This document shows, in pieces, positions 44,716 through 55,264 of a stretch of 64,000 nt of DNA (the first letter of the stretch is position 1; each line of letters starts with the position of its first letter). Under the pieces are notes generated by a model that was given only the letters and a program-made list of their open reading frames with translations, was not told the DNA's origin and did no database searches. The position numbers and the translations under genes were made by a program. The DNA comes from Siphonodentalium dalli (Eukaryota > Mollusca > Scaphopoda > Gadilida > Siphonodentaliidae): the NCBI GenBank assembly GCA_032622095.1, contig CP136061.1:97707345-97771344 (forward strand). Direction: 5' to 3'.

Positions 44716-45648
44716 CTATCTTTTTTTAGTCTTTTTCTTTTTGGGCCTCTTTGCTGGTGGTGGTGCAGACGAAGAGGCATCCGATGGAGAGGTGTAGCTC
44801 GTGCTGCTGGTGTCGGTCTTCTTGACTGGCATCCCCCTCCGGAACTGGATGATCCCATCCACTATCCGGTATTCGAGGTTAGCCGGGTCACCAGAGTCTG
44901 CTGCTGTATATATTGTATCATTTTCCAACAGTTGGCAGTCAGCCTTGGTCATGATGTATCTTTGTTGTTTAGCTGCCGCAGCGTGTACTCGGCTTTCCAA
45001 GGCTTCGTTCAACAGAATGAGCTGTTCTTCGTTGTCTTCTTCGCTCTCCCTGGGTGGAGACTCCGGGTGGTACTTCTGCGTCTCCGGAACTGTGAACGAA
45101 TCTTCAATCTGGGGTGGTGGTGTTGAATCCAACCCCATCTCGAAGTTCGCCTGCTCCATCGCAGGAACCACCGGGGTGACATCAGTCGGTGCCTGCTGTG
45201 GTGGTGTTATCACAGTCGGTGACGATGCTGCATCCACTGCAGAGGCTGTCTGGATGTTCTCAGTCGGCCTCTGAGATGGTAAATCAGTAGATGCAGCATC
45301 CGGGAGTGGGTCCTGTCCAGGGAGCTGTCCAGAGAGGACCAAGTGGGAGGTAGCTGGGCGTCTCTCATCCTTCCTCTTAATCCACCTGGCCCTTCTTTCG
45401 GCGTCCCTGCGACGGTGTCCCGGACTCTTCTTCTTTTTCTGTTTCTGTGTTTCTTTATCGTTGTCTTTCTCTTTAGCCCCTCCAACTGTGGTCTTGGTCT
45501 GCTCCGAACCGCTGCTGGTTGAGGGTTCCACGCTAAATTCCAAGGCCACATCCAACCGACCCTTGTGTGCATGGATAGACCAACGCACACAATAGGCCGA
45601 TTGGAAGCCCTCCAAAGCGTTGCAGACTTGGTTTGGTATACGGTCCAT
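44716..45648 (-). CDS. Intact 310-residue Lys/Arg-rich protein, likely retroelement-type ORF
   Basis: The frame is open from a TGA at about 45702 to the stop at 44716. The first ATG (45648, MDRIPNQVC) was chosen because the upstream in-frame codon that extends it is GTG, directly after a stop. Order: about 45 globular residues (VCNALEGFQSAYCVRWS, AHKGRLDVALEFS), a Ser/Thr linker, a basic block (KQKKKKSPGHRRRDAERRARW), a Pro/Ser/Thr-rich disordered middle, an acidic stretch (ESPPRESEEDNEEQ), a helix rich in Ala, then a small block (YTAADSGDPANLEYRIVDG) and a basic tail (AKRPKKKKTKKR). It looks like a nucleic-acid-binding, nuclear protein. From memory, 'SP.xRRRDxxR' ORFs are common in multi-copy marine-invertebrate elements, probably retroelement ORF1/gag-like; this is unproven. 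Base use is distinctly more GC-rich than its surroundings, which supports coding or recent arrival. Confidence 0.55.
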   Translation of the reverse strand: MDRIPNQVCNALEGFQSAYCVRWSIHAHKGRLDVALEFSVEPSTSSGSEQTKTTVGGAKEKDNDKETQKQKKKKSPGHRRRDAERRARWIKRKDERRPATSHLVLSGQLPGQDPLPDAASTDLPSQRPTENIQTASAVDAASSPTVITPPQQAPTDVTPVVPAMEQANFEMGLDSTPPPQIEDSFTVPETQKYHPESPPRESEEDNEEQLILLNEALESRVHAAAAKQQRYIMTKADCQLLENDTIYTAADSGDPANLEYRIVDGIIQFRRGMPVKKTDTSSTSYTSPSDASSSAPPPAKRPKKKKTKKR

Positions 45649-45838
45649 TGGACTAAGCCTAATCCAAAACCAAGTCTGACAAAAAAGGTCACGAACCACT
45701 CAAGGGATTAAGCGCGGAGCTCTCGGCACACGATCCTACCCCTGAGTGGCCGGAAGCAAGAATGGATTCCCTATCTTTTTGAGTTCTTTATAAGGGCGAA
45801 GTAAACAATGAACACTCACTTCGTTGTGAGTTATATCC

Positions 45839-46255
45839 AACAGGTCAGGGAGAACCCAAAATCGATGTACTAAACCTCGATTTGTGTGAAAAACCTCGAC
45901 CGAGGTTCTTCTAGACCATGTGATCACTGGTCAAAATATACACCCATGATATAAGGGGTAACACTCTAAACCAAATATGATACTAATGGAAGTAATATAG
46001 TGTAAGTGATATAGTGTGTAGTATTTCATCTTACACCTATGGGAGGCCAAATTCACATTTAATAATAAATTGTGCTTAAGCACAATCAAGCACAATTAAA
46101 ATTATTAAATGTGAATTTGGCCTCCCATAGGTATAAGATGAAATACTCCACACTATATCACCAGTGGTGACATGGTCTCGAAGAACCTCGATCGAGGTTT
46201 TTTTTTACACAAATCGAGGTTTAGTACATCGATTTTGGTTTCTCCCTAACCTGTT
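45839..46255. mobile_element. 417-bp foldback element
   Basis: The left arm (from 'AACAGGTCAGGGAGAA') and the right arm (ending 'TTCTCCCTAACCTGTT') are inverted copies of about 165 bp, sharing 'AAAATCGATGTACTAAACC', 'CCTCGATTTGTGT', 'CATCTTA.ACCTATGGGAGGCC' and 'AATTCACATTTAATAAT'. The left arm has an extra 75 bp (about 45932-46007) absent from the right. The centre is an 'AATTGTGCTT' palindrome. Foldback-type element; no coding. Confidence 0.8.
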
Positions 46256-46299
46256 CAAAGCTATAATGACGGTGAGACGTTCCCGGCCATGGAATTTGT

Positions 46300-47295
46300 G
46301 TCGATATTTATGTGCGGCGGTTGTTTATGAGTGTTATGATAATGTGTGTTTATATTAATTCGACCGCTGTCTGAAGAGTGTTTATGAGCGTGTATGAGTG
46401 TTTATATTAATGCGCATGTTGTTTGATGAGTGTATGTGAGTGTTTATGTGTGTGTGTATATGCATGCGGTGGTTGTTTGGTGAGTGTTTATGAGTGTGTA
46501 TAGTTATGCGGCGCTTGTTTTATGAGTATTTCAGAGTGTTTATATTCATGCGGCGCTTGTTTAGTGACTGTTTATGGGTGTTAATAAGTGTTTACATGTA
46601 TGCGGCGGTTGTTCGATGAGTTTGTGAGTGTTTATATTCATGTGGCTGTTGTTTGATGAGTGTTTATGAGTGTTTATGAGTGTTATTGCTCATGCGGTGG
46701 TTGCTTGATGAAAGTGTATGAATGTTTATGAGTGTTTATGTTCATGTGGTGATTGTTTGATGAGTGTTTCTAATTGTTTATAAGTGTTTATATTTATGCG
46801 ACGGTTGTTTGATGAGTGTTTGGTGTGTGTTTATGTTCATGCGGCTGCTGTTTGATGAGTGTTGATATTCGTGCGGCGGTTGTTCGATGAGTGTTCATAT
46901 CCATGCGGAGGTTGTTTGATGAGTGTTGATATTCATGCGGCAGTTTGTTCGATGAGTGTCTATGAGTAATTATATTCATGTGGCGGTTGTTTGATGAGTG
47001 ATTATATCAATGCGGCGGTTGTTTGGTGAGTGTTTATGGGCGCTTATGAGTGTTTATGTTCATGCGGCGTTTGTTCGATAAATGTTTGTGAGTGTTTATA
47101 TTCATGCGGCGGTTGTTCGATGAGTGTTTATGAGTAATTATATTCATGTGGCGGTTGTTTGATGAGTGTTTATATGAATGCGGCGGTTGTTTGATGAGTG
47201 TTTATGGGCGCTTATGAGTGTTTATGTTCATGCGGCGTTTGTTCGCTGAGTGTTTGTGAGTGTTTATATTAATGTGGGGTGATTGGTGAGTGTTT
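46300..47295. repeat. 1-kb minisatellite, 'GCGGCGGTTGTTTGATGAG'
   Basis: About 16-20 units of 32 bp plus a variable number of 'TGTTTATGAG' insertions: 'ATTCATGCGGCGGTTGTT', 'TGATGAGTGTTTAT'. Unit length varies from about 32 to 62 bp, which suggests higher-order growth. Confidence 0.9.
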
Positions 47296-47306
47296 ATATT
47301 AATGCT

Positions 47307-49790
47307 GTCCATCAAATATGAAAGTTCCAAGTATTTGAAAATTGCACTAAAACAATATGTGAATGGTTTTAGGCAATACAAACAAATGGCGCATATGTCA
47401 TGGTCAAGAGCATTGTGATGAGCTCGGATAATAGATTATTGAGCCAAATGCGGAGTGTCCATAGATCAATTATCATAACGCATCTGAACCCATATCTGAG
47501 GCTCATAGTGTTGCAGAGCCACACTTCAACCAAACACCTGAAAGCGAGTCAATTTGTTCCTGATCTGATTTTGATCAATTCGCGGTTTTCGAATTATCAC
47601 TCGCTGATCACGTCTTGGTGGTCCACCGTTCATGAACATGGATTAAAATATACGCTACATTGATATATAACAGAAATGCAGTTCCCTTAACACTTATTCA
47701 CTCCCTCCTATTTGATGGTCATCCGTTGTTTGGTCACAAATTAATGTATCATTGTTTGTTTGTGTATTTGTATCCGATATCATACATATTACAAATTATT
47801 TATATCATTATACATATTACAAATTATTTATAAAATTATTTATAAAATTTCGAGGCTTAAATTGATAAATGTATAACTTCGCCAGTCAAGATATCAGCGA
47901 CTATAGCACCCTATTCCGGCTGCGGAAAAATAAATAGTGAAATAGCTCTGTGGGGTAATACAACTGTACAGTCTTGTGGAAATTATCTGTAATCATTTCA
48001 TTAGGTGTGATTTGTGATCGGAAATATCGGTTAGTTGAACATGGTCGCTAAATCACGACTCGTCTCAAGACGCATCTCTGGATGAACATAACCTTCTGGA
48101 ATCCGTACCACATTTGTAAATGCTTCACGAATATGATACAGTTACTGACGTCTCTTCCTCGAATCATAACATTACACATATAAGTCCCAGAACATGTGCG
48201 GCATAATTAATGTTAATGAGTTTGTACTGGAAATCATTTGGTCGATTAGTTAATTAACTGTAGATACAATGTCTTATTCCGATCATCAAACACGAGCTAT
48301 ATACATGTAATAGTTTGGTACAATACACGAATTTGGGTTTCATACAATTTAGTTGTTACAGCTAATGCTGAAATGTGTATAGACAATAAATGTGCGTCGA
48401 AATATGAGGTGGTATGTATATTATCCGACAACTATTATCAAACGAAGTCCGTTAATTACCAAATTCAACAGCGAATTCAATAATCGTCACTGAGACGCGA
48501 GACGTAACATCTTAGGTTTAGTATTAAACGAGACCGCAACTCGTACGTAACACTACACATTCACTGTTAAAGAGTGTGTCAAAATATACAGTTCACGTGA
48601 CCTCCACCACGTTGTAATATTGAAGTCATTGGTTTGTCAGCGATGTTCGAAAATGTCCAATCTAAACCTGCGTGTGGCATGTTATACACCTTTCAGATAA
48701 TGAACGACGACAAACTAATTTTTCTAATAGCTACAGTAATACCCTAAATAATCGACTTCTTAACCACAGCAAACCGATGCATGGCAACAAGCCATATTTC
48801 TGACTAAATCCTGGAAACAATACCCATGATTCTGCTATGGTTAAGGAATCGATTATTTAGGGCATTACTCTATTCGTAGTTGTAGCTATTGCTTTTGCTT
48901 AAGGGGTAAGGGGCTGTGGTTCTACGTGCCGTGATTATGTTGTACTTAATTATGTTGTTACCAGGTCATAGCTTAGCACTTTGTGTTTCGCATGATTCTC
49001 GAGTTTCGCGACGACGAATGGTATGATTGCCAATAGATTAAAAATTAAGGACAATTTAAAGACATAATATCAAAGTCATCTGAGAAACGATCGTAAACTG
49101 ATTACTTCGTGTATATGATGTATCTGTGAGTTTTATTGGAAATCCAAAACCGTAATCGTAACAACGGATAGGGACAAACGTCAACGAATAGAAAGAACAC
49201 GCATTTTAGTGACGTATTATCCTATTCGTAATAACTACATGTGTATATGTCGTAGTTCATTATGCGAAAGATGTATATTTCTGGAATCATCATTAGCCGA
49301 AATTGTATTTGTTTGTGTTAGTTGAATTATGTGTGTTGTTTATTATACCAATGTACTAAGTTCGTGTAAACAACTTTAATTGCTGTATATTTGGTCACGG
49401 TTGATGTACCATCGCGTGACATACAAATACATGTACATGCATATCTACATTGGTGTAAACAATGTTTTAATTCAGAGTATACTAAATAAAGATAAATTGG
49501 ATCTGACAGTAAGCCACGGCTATTATTGGGCATTTATGATTCGTGTGAGTTCAACCAACGCTTGATTCGAATTATGAATTGTTTGCTAATTGCTATACAC
49601 AATTACCCGCGTAGCGAACAGTGGCCGGGAGGTCAATTTTCTCGCTCCCACTCTTATAGCTTGCAGTATTTAAATGCACGTACATCATGTATATGCATAT
49701 AAAAGTATGCACGTAGATTCTCGACATTTCTTCATGTTCGTTAACTCTGTTCTACTAACCGAAGACACAGTTTATTGTATGTGTGCATAT
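47307..49790. repeat. Segmental duplication, copy A
   Basis: Collinear with 50173-53990 over its whole length. Anchor blocks include 'TGCTGTCCATCAAATATGAA', 'GAACCCATAT.TGAGG.TCATAGTGTTG', 'TAACTTCGCCAGTC', 'GCTAAATCACGACTCGTCTC', 'CCAATCTAAACCTGC' and 'TAAATAAAGATAAATTGGATC'. No confirmed gene. The MITE at 48734 is present only in this copy. Confidence 0.85.
48734..48870. mobile_element. Tc1/mariner-type MITE, copy 3 (137 bp)
   Basis: Ends 'CAGTAATACCCTAAATAATC' and its complement, flanked by TA. The matching site in duplication copy B ('GAATAGCTATGTTG', about 52720) lacks it, so it inserted after the duplication or was lost from B. Confidence 0.75.
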
Positions 49791-49794
49791 AAAT

Positions 49795-50165
49795 AATAAA
49801 TACATGTTGGGATTAGAATAACATTAGATAAATTGGAGATAAATTTGACTATGCACGTTGCGAACGTTGACAACAGTTCAGGAATATTAAAGAAAATTGT
49901 CAGATGGAACGACATTTGAACTTAGTTTTAAAATTCGCTGTTAGATTAGTAACATTTAAAAATAAAAATAGACTATTCAATAAAACATAATTAAAACATA
50001 TAGAGATACATGTACCTTACTATTCCATCTTGGTTCACACAATATCTGAAAAGGATTTGTTTAACTTTAAATAATAAGTTACAATTTAAGGAATCAAAAC
50101 TGTATATTGAAAGTACTAAAGTTGCAGACAATCTATAAAGTACAAAGGAGCTAAAGTAGTATACT
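49795..50165. other. Spacer between duplication copies
   Basis: AT-rich, no gene. It has no counterpart in either copy. Confidence 0.5.
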
Positions 50166-51508
50166 AGTATTATGCTGTCCATCAAATATGAACGTTCAAA
50201 TATTTGAAAATTTCGCTAAAAATATATGTGAATCGGTTTAAGACAGTGACAAAAATGTATCATAGGTAAGTTCTCAACAATTACGTTGGAGAACTTCTAC
50301 ACCATATCTTTCATCAACTTTATCAGTATCTAATATTGTGTCGCTCGGAATTATCCGGAGCGCTATTTTCAAAAATATCCAGTATATGGTATCATTGTAA
50401 TCGGCTGTCCATGAACATTATGGTGGAAACGAATTATAGATTATTGAGCAAAATTCGGAGTGTCTATAGACCAATATCATAATGGTACACAGTGCACCTG
50501 AACCCATATACGAGGTTCATAGTGTTGTAGAGCCACACTTCGACCAAAACAAAAAACGGTTAGCGAGTCCATATATTTCTGATCTGGTGTTGACCCGTTC
50601 GCGGTTCTCGAATTAACATTAGCTGATCACGTACTGGTGGTCCACCATTCATGAACACGGATTAAAATGCACGCCACATTGATATGTATCTGTTTTACAG
50701 TTCCTCAAAGAATTATTCACTCCCTCATATTTGACAGTAATCCGTATTTTTTGTTGTCACAAATGTATCATTGTTTGTTAGACTAGTTGTAACCGGTTTC
50801 ATTTTACATATTATACATGATTTATATCATTATACATTATTTATAACATTATTTATAAAATTCCGAGGCTTAATTTGATAAATGTATAACTTCGCCAGTC
50901 CAGAACTCAGAGACTATAACACCATATTCCGGTTGCGGAAAAATAGATAGTGAAATGACTTTGTGAGATAATGAAACTGTACAGTCTTTGTGGAGACGAT
51001 CTTTAATCATTACATCAGGTGTGGTTGGTGATCGGAAAAATATCGCTCAGTTAACCATGGTCGCTAAATCACGACTCGTCTCAAGACGCATCTATTGGAT
51101 CCAATCTTCTGGAATCGGTAACAGACTGGGAAGTACTTGACGAATATGATACAGTTAATCACTGTTATTGAGGTCTCTACCTCGAATCATAGTACCCAAA
51201 AATGTCATCACATGTGTGGCATGATTTATGTTAATGAGCTTTGGAGATGATATGATCGGTTAGTTAATTATCTGTAGATACAGTGCCTTATTCCGATCAG
51301 CAAGCACCAACTATAACAGTTTGTATACAGTACATGCGTTTGGGTTTCAGTTATTGCTAAAATGGGTATACAGGCAATACATTGGTGTGGACATATCTGG
51401 TGGCATATGTATACAACCCCACAGCTATATCAAACGAAGTCAGTTAATTACAAATTCCACAGCGAATTCCATAATCGTTACTGAGACACGAGAGGCAAAA
51501 TCTTAATA

Positions 51509-52478
51509 GAGACCTTTCGCAAAATCACAATTACGATTACGGATAGGATAGACTGCCCAAGTAAGGTGGACACTCAATCATACTTCCTTTCTGACTCTGT
51601 CACTGGCTGGGTACTGGTCTGTGTGTATGTATTAGCATGGGGGTTTCCAGCAAAAATGTCGAAACCCGAACGCTCCAAAGTCAAATTTTCTATGTGCTTT
51701 GAGACCAATTCTTGCACAAAAACATAATGGCAGAATTGAAAATCAGAGCGGTAGTTTTCTTGACGATTTTCGCAAGCAATTTTCGTCAAAATTAAAGCAA
51801 ATAAGAAGTCTTGTGGTTGACCTGCCATGCGAGTTGAGATAACGTCGTACTCGTGCGTTTAGACTTTTGTGATGATAAAATAATCGGAGAACCGTATCAC
51901 ACCGTTTCGAAATACAGTTATTCGGTTTTAGTTGGACTATTCAAACTTAAGGTTCAAAATTGGCACAAATTGTGTTCGATATTTTGTGTACATTACAAGG
52001 GCAGAATGCTGCTCTATTCGCTTAGTATATTTCTTAATATCGCGGAAGTCCGTTAAATGTGGGTAAAATGTCGCCGGTAGCAGCAGTCTGACCGAGTCAC
52101 CAAGGGAGGTAAACTCTGCATGGTGTTTGGTGGAAACCATCACAATTTGTCTGCGATGGTTAATAGGTGAGACGGTATACGCCCCACTATATTCAATTAC
52201 ACATATACTTGATGGAACAATAGCACACATACTTGATTGAACAAGTAATGTGTCTCTATTTAAGATTCCATGTTATTATCCGTGTCACCATGTGTTATAC
52301 ACCACACCAATAATGTTAGAGCGTCTCTGAGCAGTACCGGTGGCACATCCTTGACACAACCATCTGCACATAATTAAACTGTGTGTGGTATATTTCGTCT
52401 CACTTAAGACCCCCCCCCCGTGCGTAAAGATCGAGTTGGCAGGATATTCGTAATCGTAATCGTGATTGTGAATGGTCT
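51509..52478. mobile_element. 0.97-kb non-autonomous element inserted in copy B
   Basis: The sequence interrupts the duplicated block and is absent at the matching point in copy A (about 48517). Its ends are inverted: 'GACCTTTCGCAAAATCAC' then 'AATTACGATTACG' on the left; on the right, reversed, 'GACCATTCACAATCACG' then 'ATTACGATTACG'. About 30 bp of terminal inverted repeat. Internal frames (51574-51828, 51937-52230, minus; 51853-52056, plus) show no transposase motif. Confidence 0.65.
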
Positions 52479-52775
52479 ATATTGTCTGTATTAAATTAAA
52501 CAAGGCCGCTACTCGTGTGTAACGCCGTACACTCGCTGTTATATATAAAGTTTGTCAAAGTGTATAGTTCTGAAAACAAGTTGACATGATCGCCCGCTAT
52601 ATTGTGTGTATTGAAGTCACTGGTTTATCGGCGAAGTTAGAACATTTCCAATCTAAACCTGCATGTGACATATTTGACACCCGTCGCATTATGAACAACG
52701 ACATATATTGTTTACGAATAGCTATGTTGAGTCGTGTTTTTCGTGCTTGCCACTCGCAGTAATGAGATAACAATT

Positions 52776-52958
52776 ATGTGTGTCGTGATTATTTTGTACT
52801 TAATTATGCTGCTATCTGGTCATATGCTAGCGCTTTGTGTTTCGCAAGATTCGCGTCTGTTCACAACGGCGAATGGTATGATTGCCACTAATAAATACCA
52901 ATTGAGCCATGGCCATCACAATTTAATCCCAGAGTCATCTCCCATAATGAGGAGCTGA
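52776..52958 (+). CDS. Possible small secreted peptide (60 residues)
   Basis: The ATG at 52776 opens a frame with a clear signal-peptide shape: MCVVIILYLIMLLSGHMLAL, then a hydrophilic CVSQDSRLFTTANGMIA stretch to a TGA at 52956. The matching part of duplication copy A (about 48915-49015) keeps the hydrophobic frame (VIMLYLIMLLPGHSLALCVS.DSR) but loses the start and shifts frame soon after. Shared hydrophobicity could reflect common descent alone. No Cys pattern or prohormone cleavage site is convincing. Low confidence as a gene. Confidence 0.25.
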   Translation: MCVVIILYLIMLLSGHMLALCVSQDSRLFTTANGMIATNKYQLSHGHHNLIPESSPIMRS

Positions 52959-53044
52959 GAAACGATCGCGATCTTATAACCATAGCATGTATTTAAGTTT
53001 TGTTGAACCATAATCGTAACAACGGATAGGGAAAAACGACAACC

Positions 53045-53150
53045 AAATTTTTTGGGATTGGGTGGGATTCGAACCCTGGCACGTGATTTTTTTTTTTTTT
53101 TTTTGAAGTCTCAAAAATTAAATTCGCTTCTAAAAATAGGCGCCTTGTGT
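53045..53150 (-). mobile_element. SINE-like B-box fragment with A-run
   Basis: The minus strand has 'CAGGGTTCGAATCCCACCCA', a good B-box/T-arm, preceded by a run of about 20 A. The same 'CCCACCCAAT' tail occurs at 35.28 kb. No A-box is visible, so this is a partial copy. It is absent from duplication copy A. Confidence 0.4.
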
Positions 53151-53221
53151 GTTGTATAGTCCCAGACATGTTAAAGAGCAACGCTCGGCATGTTTCGGAG
53201 ACGTAAATATATATAGAATAT

Positions 53222-53356
53222 CCATATAGTTTGATGAGATATAAGGTTTATTTTCGCGAGTATAATTCAGCAAATGGGGGCCGAGCTTTAGCGAGATTCC
53301 CCACTTGCTGAATCATACGAGCGAAATAAACCGAGTATCTCGTCAAACTTTATGGG
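53222..53356. repeat. 135-bp foldback element
   Basis: 'CCATATAGTTTGATGAGATA' pairs with 'TATCTCGTCAAACTTTATGG', and 'AATTCAGCAAATGGGG' pairs with 'CCCCACTTGCTGAATC', around a 15-nt loop. Absent from duplication copy A. Confidence 0.75.
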
Positions 53357-53442
53357 TATTGTTTTTATCCATCGCCAAAGTTAAAAAAGTATCTCGTCAA
53401 ACTTTATGGGTATTGTTTTTATCCATCGCCAAAGTTTAAAAG
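53338..53442. repeat. 52-bp tandem duplication at the foldback end
   Basis: 'GTATCTCGTCAAACTTTATG' followed by 'GTATTGTTTTTATCCATCGC' occurs twice back-to-back; the first copy overlaps the right arm of the foldback. Confidence 0.85.
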
Positions 53443-53984
53443 TAGTTAACGTCTATTAAATTTATTTAAATTTAGGAAACAATTAAAATTTAATGCAAGT
53501 TTTTCGGTTGAAGTTCTGAGCATGTGACTTTATTATGATAGCTGTAGCCGTTCTTGCTTTATTTTAGCACGTGCAAAAATAAAGCTATTTTAGCACGTGC
53601 TAAAATAAAGCCATGGTTTATTTTGCAGCATTTATCTATACAGTAGACGACAAAGGTGATGGATAAAACATGCTACTGTGCCATATCTCCTATGGGTAAA
53701 TAAAGATAAATTGGATCTGGCAGTAAGCCAAAGGCTATTATTGAGCATGTTCGTTTCGTGTGATTTCAACCAACGTTTGTTTAGAATGATGAATTGTATA
53801 TGCTCCACAATCACCCGAGTTGCAATCCGTGGCCGATCGCTGTGGTCCATTTGCTACCTCCACACCAGCATAGCTTGAAGTAAATGTATGCACACCATGT
53901 AAATATGCATGTAAAAGTATGCACAGAGATTAGCGATGTTTCTTCATGTTCAGTTACTCTGATCTACTATAACCGAATCCGCCA

Positions 53985-54225
53985 GCAGAAATTATAACTC
54001 ATTACCAGCAAACATAAATTATAACTCATGACCGGCCAACATAAATTATAACTCGTGACTGGCCAAGAGCAATGATAGTGACTGACCGTCCAACATAAAT
54101 TAGAACTCATGACTGGCCAACATAAAGTATGACTCATCTATTCTGACCTAGGCCTGTACTGGTATGACCGGTCAACACAAAATATAACGCATGACCTGTC
54201 AATAGTAATTATAACTCATCTTGAG
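53985..54225. repeat. Degenerate 28-bp tandem array
   Basis: About eight copies of 'CATAAATTATAACTCATGAC' plus 'CGGCCAA', with variable spacing. Confidence 0.8.
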
Positions 54226-54229
54226 AAAT

Positions 54230-54705
54230 GACGAACCTAAACGTGCAATGTCATCTGCAGCATGGTCCAGCTCTGTATCCATAAACTGTGTGGATCACCA
54301 AACATTGAACACTAACATGTTTATGATGATATATGTAATGACTTTTTTTGTTTAGGTACATATTTTGAAACCAGAGCCGAGTGGGCGAATTTGTCAATAA
54401 ATCGCATCTGATCAGAAAAGACCAGTCATTCAATTGTGTAAAATCAAATATAAAGAGTTAATTGCTAACTGACCAGTCCAGTCACGTACATAAAAAACAG
54501 CTACTGCAAGAATTGTTGCAATATTCAAGTTACACATTGTTATGTTCTATATGTTCTAGCAATTTTGTCATTGACGTTTCATTGTATTACACTGTATACA
54601 TTATGCATTATATGTATCACACTCAATTATAGTTTTCGCTGACCCGTTTCTTTAGTGTAGTACGTTGTTATGTTTTATAATAATAAAAGATACAAAAAAA
54701 GAAAC
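54230..54705. other. No recognisable gene
   Basis: AT-rich; no motif. Confidence 0.5.
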
Positions 54706-54709
54706 TTGT

Positions 54710-55130
54710 ATTTTTTGGTCGGGGATACTCCCTGCATGTGGCATGTTGGGTGTGCCAAATAATTTAGTCATACAAAGAGTAAAATGCAAGATGGCTACTG
54801 GCGGTCATGTTTTTCGGCGCAATTCGGGAAAAGATTGATGGCTCCCATCTAGTGGTCACCCGAACGATTCTTATGAAGTTTGGTGATGATCGGATAAGGG
54901 ATGTGGTCTGTATGGTCAGCCAAAGATAACTGCTGACGCACGCGCACGCACGGACGACATGAAAGTCGGGAAATTGACGGAAAATGACCGGGATGACTTC
55001 AGAATCGTTCATAGACACCTCGGCCAAAACATTTTGGGCTAATATATTCCGGTCGAAAACAGATTGGGATTTGGTGGCACTGACAATGGGAACGTACTCA
55101 GTGATGTTGGACATAAACTTGGTCCGAATG
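54710..55130 (-). repeat. Probable dispersed repeat with a 116-codon frame
   Basis: The GC-richer block contains 'CAAGATGGCTACTGGCGGTC', 'TGAAGTTTGGTGATGATCGG' and a 'GCACGCGCACGCACGGACGA' stretch. From memory, this string of words resembles a high-copy molluscan dispersed repeat. The minus frame (55114-54764) lacks a known domain. Single copy in this window, so copy number cannot be tested here. Confidence 0.35.
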
Positions 55131-55132
55131 TG

Positions 55133-55262
55133 TTAACCCTAAACCCTAACCAAATCCTAACTAAACCCTAATCCAAACCCTAACCATAAGACTAATCAAA
55201 CCAATAACCTAATACTTAACTTAACCCTAACCAAATCCTAACCGAACCAAACCCTAACCCTA
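55133..55262. repeat. Degenerate telomere-like tract (CCCTAA variants)
   Basis: About 130 bp of 'ACCCTAACC', 'AAACCCTAA' and 'AACCTAAT' words. The metazoan telomere unit is TTAGGG/CCCTAA. Most units are 6-8 bp and imperfect, so this is an old interstitial tract. Confidence 0.75.
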
Positions 55263-55264
55263 TT

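Larger units (their letters stand above)
50173..53990. repeat. Segmental duplication, copy B
   Basis: Same orientation and order as copy A but about 1.3 kb longer. The extra length is a 0.97-kb inserted element (51509-52478) and a foldback/SINE-like cluster (53.05-53.44 kb). Many substitutions and small indels separate the copies, so the duplication is not recent. Confidence 0.85.

Noticed and set aside
44569-45274. Two long plus-strand frames (185 and 157 codons)
   Set aside because: They are shadows of the minus-strand Lys/Arg-rich ORF; composition is typical of an antisense reading.
45657-45699. Upstream extension of the minus-strand ORF to 45699
   Set aside because: The extension starts at GTG directly after a stop. 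Nuclear animal genes almost always start at ATG, so 45648 was preferred.
54764-55114. 116-codon minus-strand frame
   Set aside because: It lies in what looks like a dispersed repeat and has no domain.
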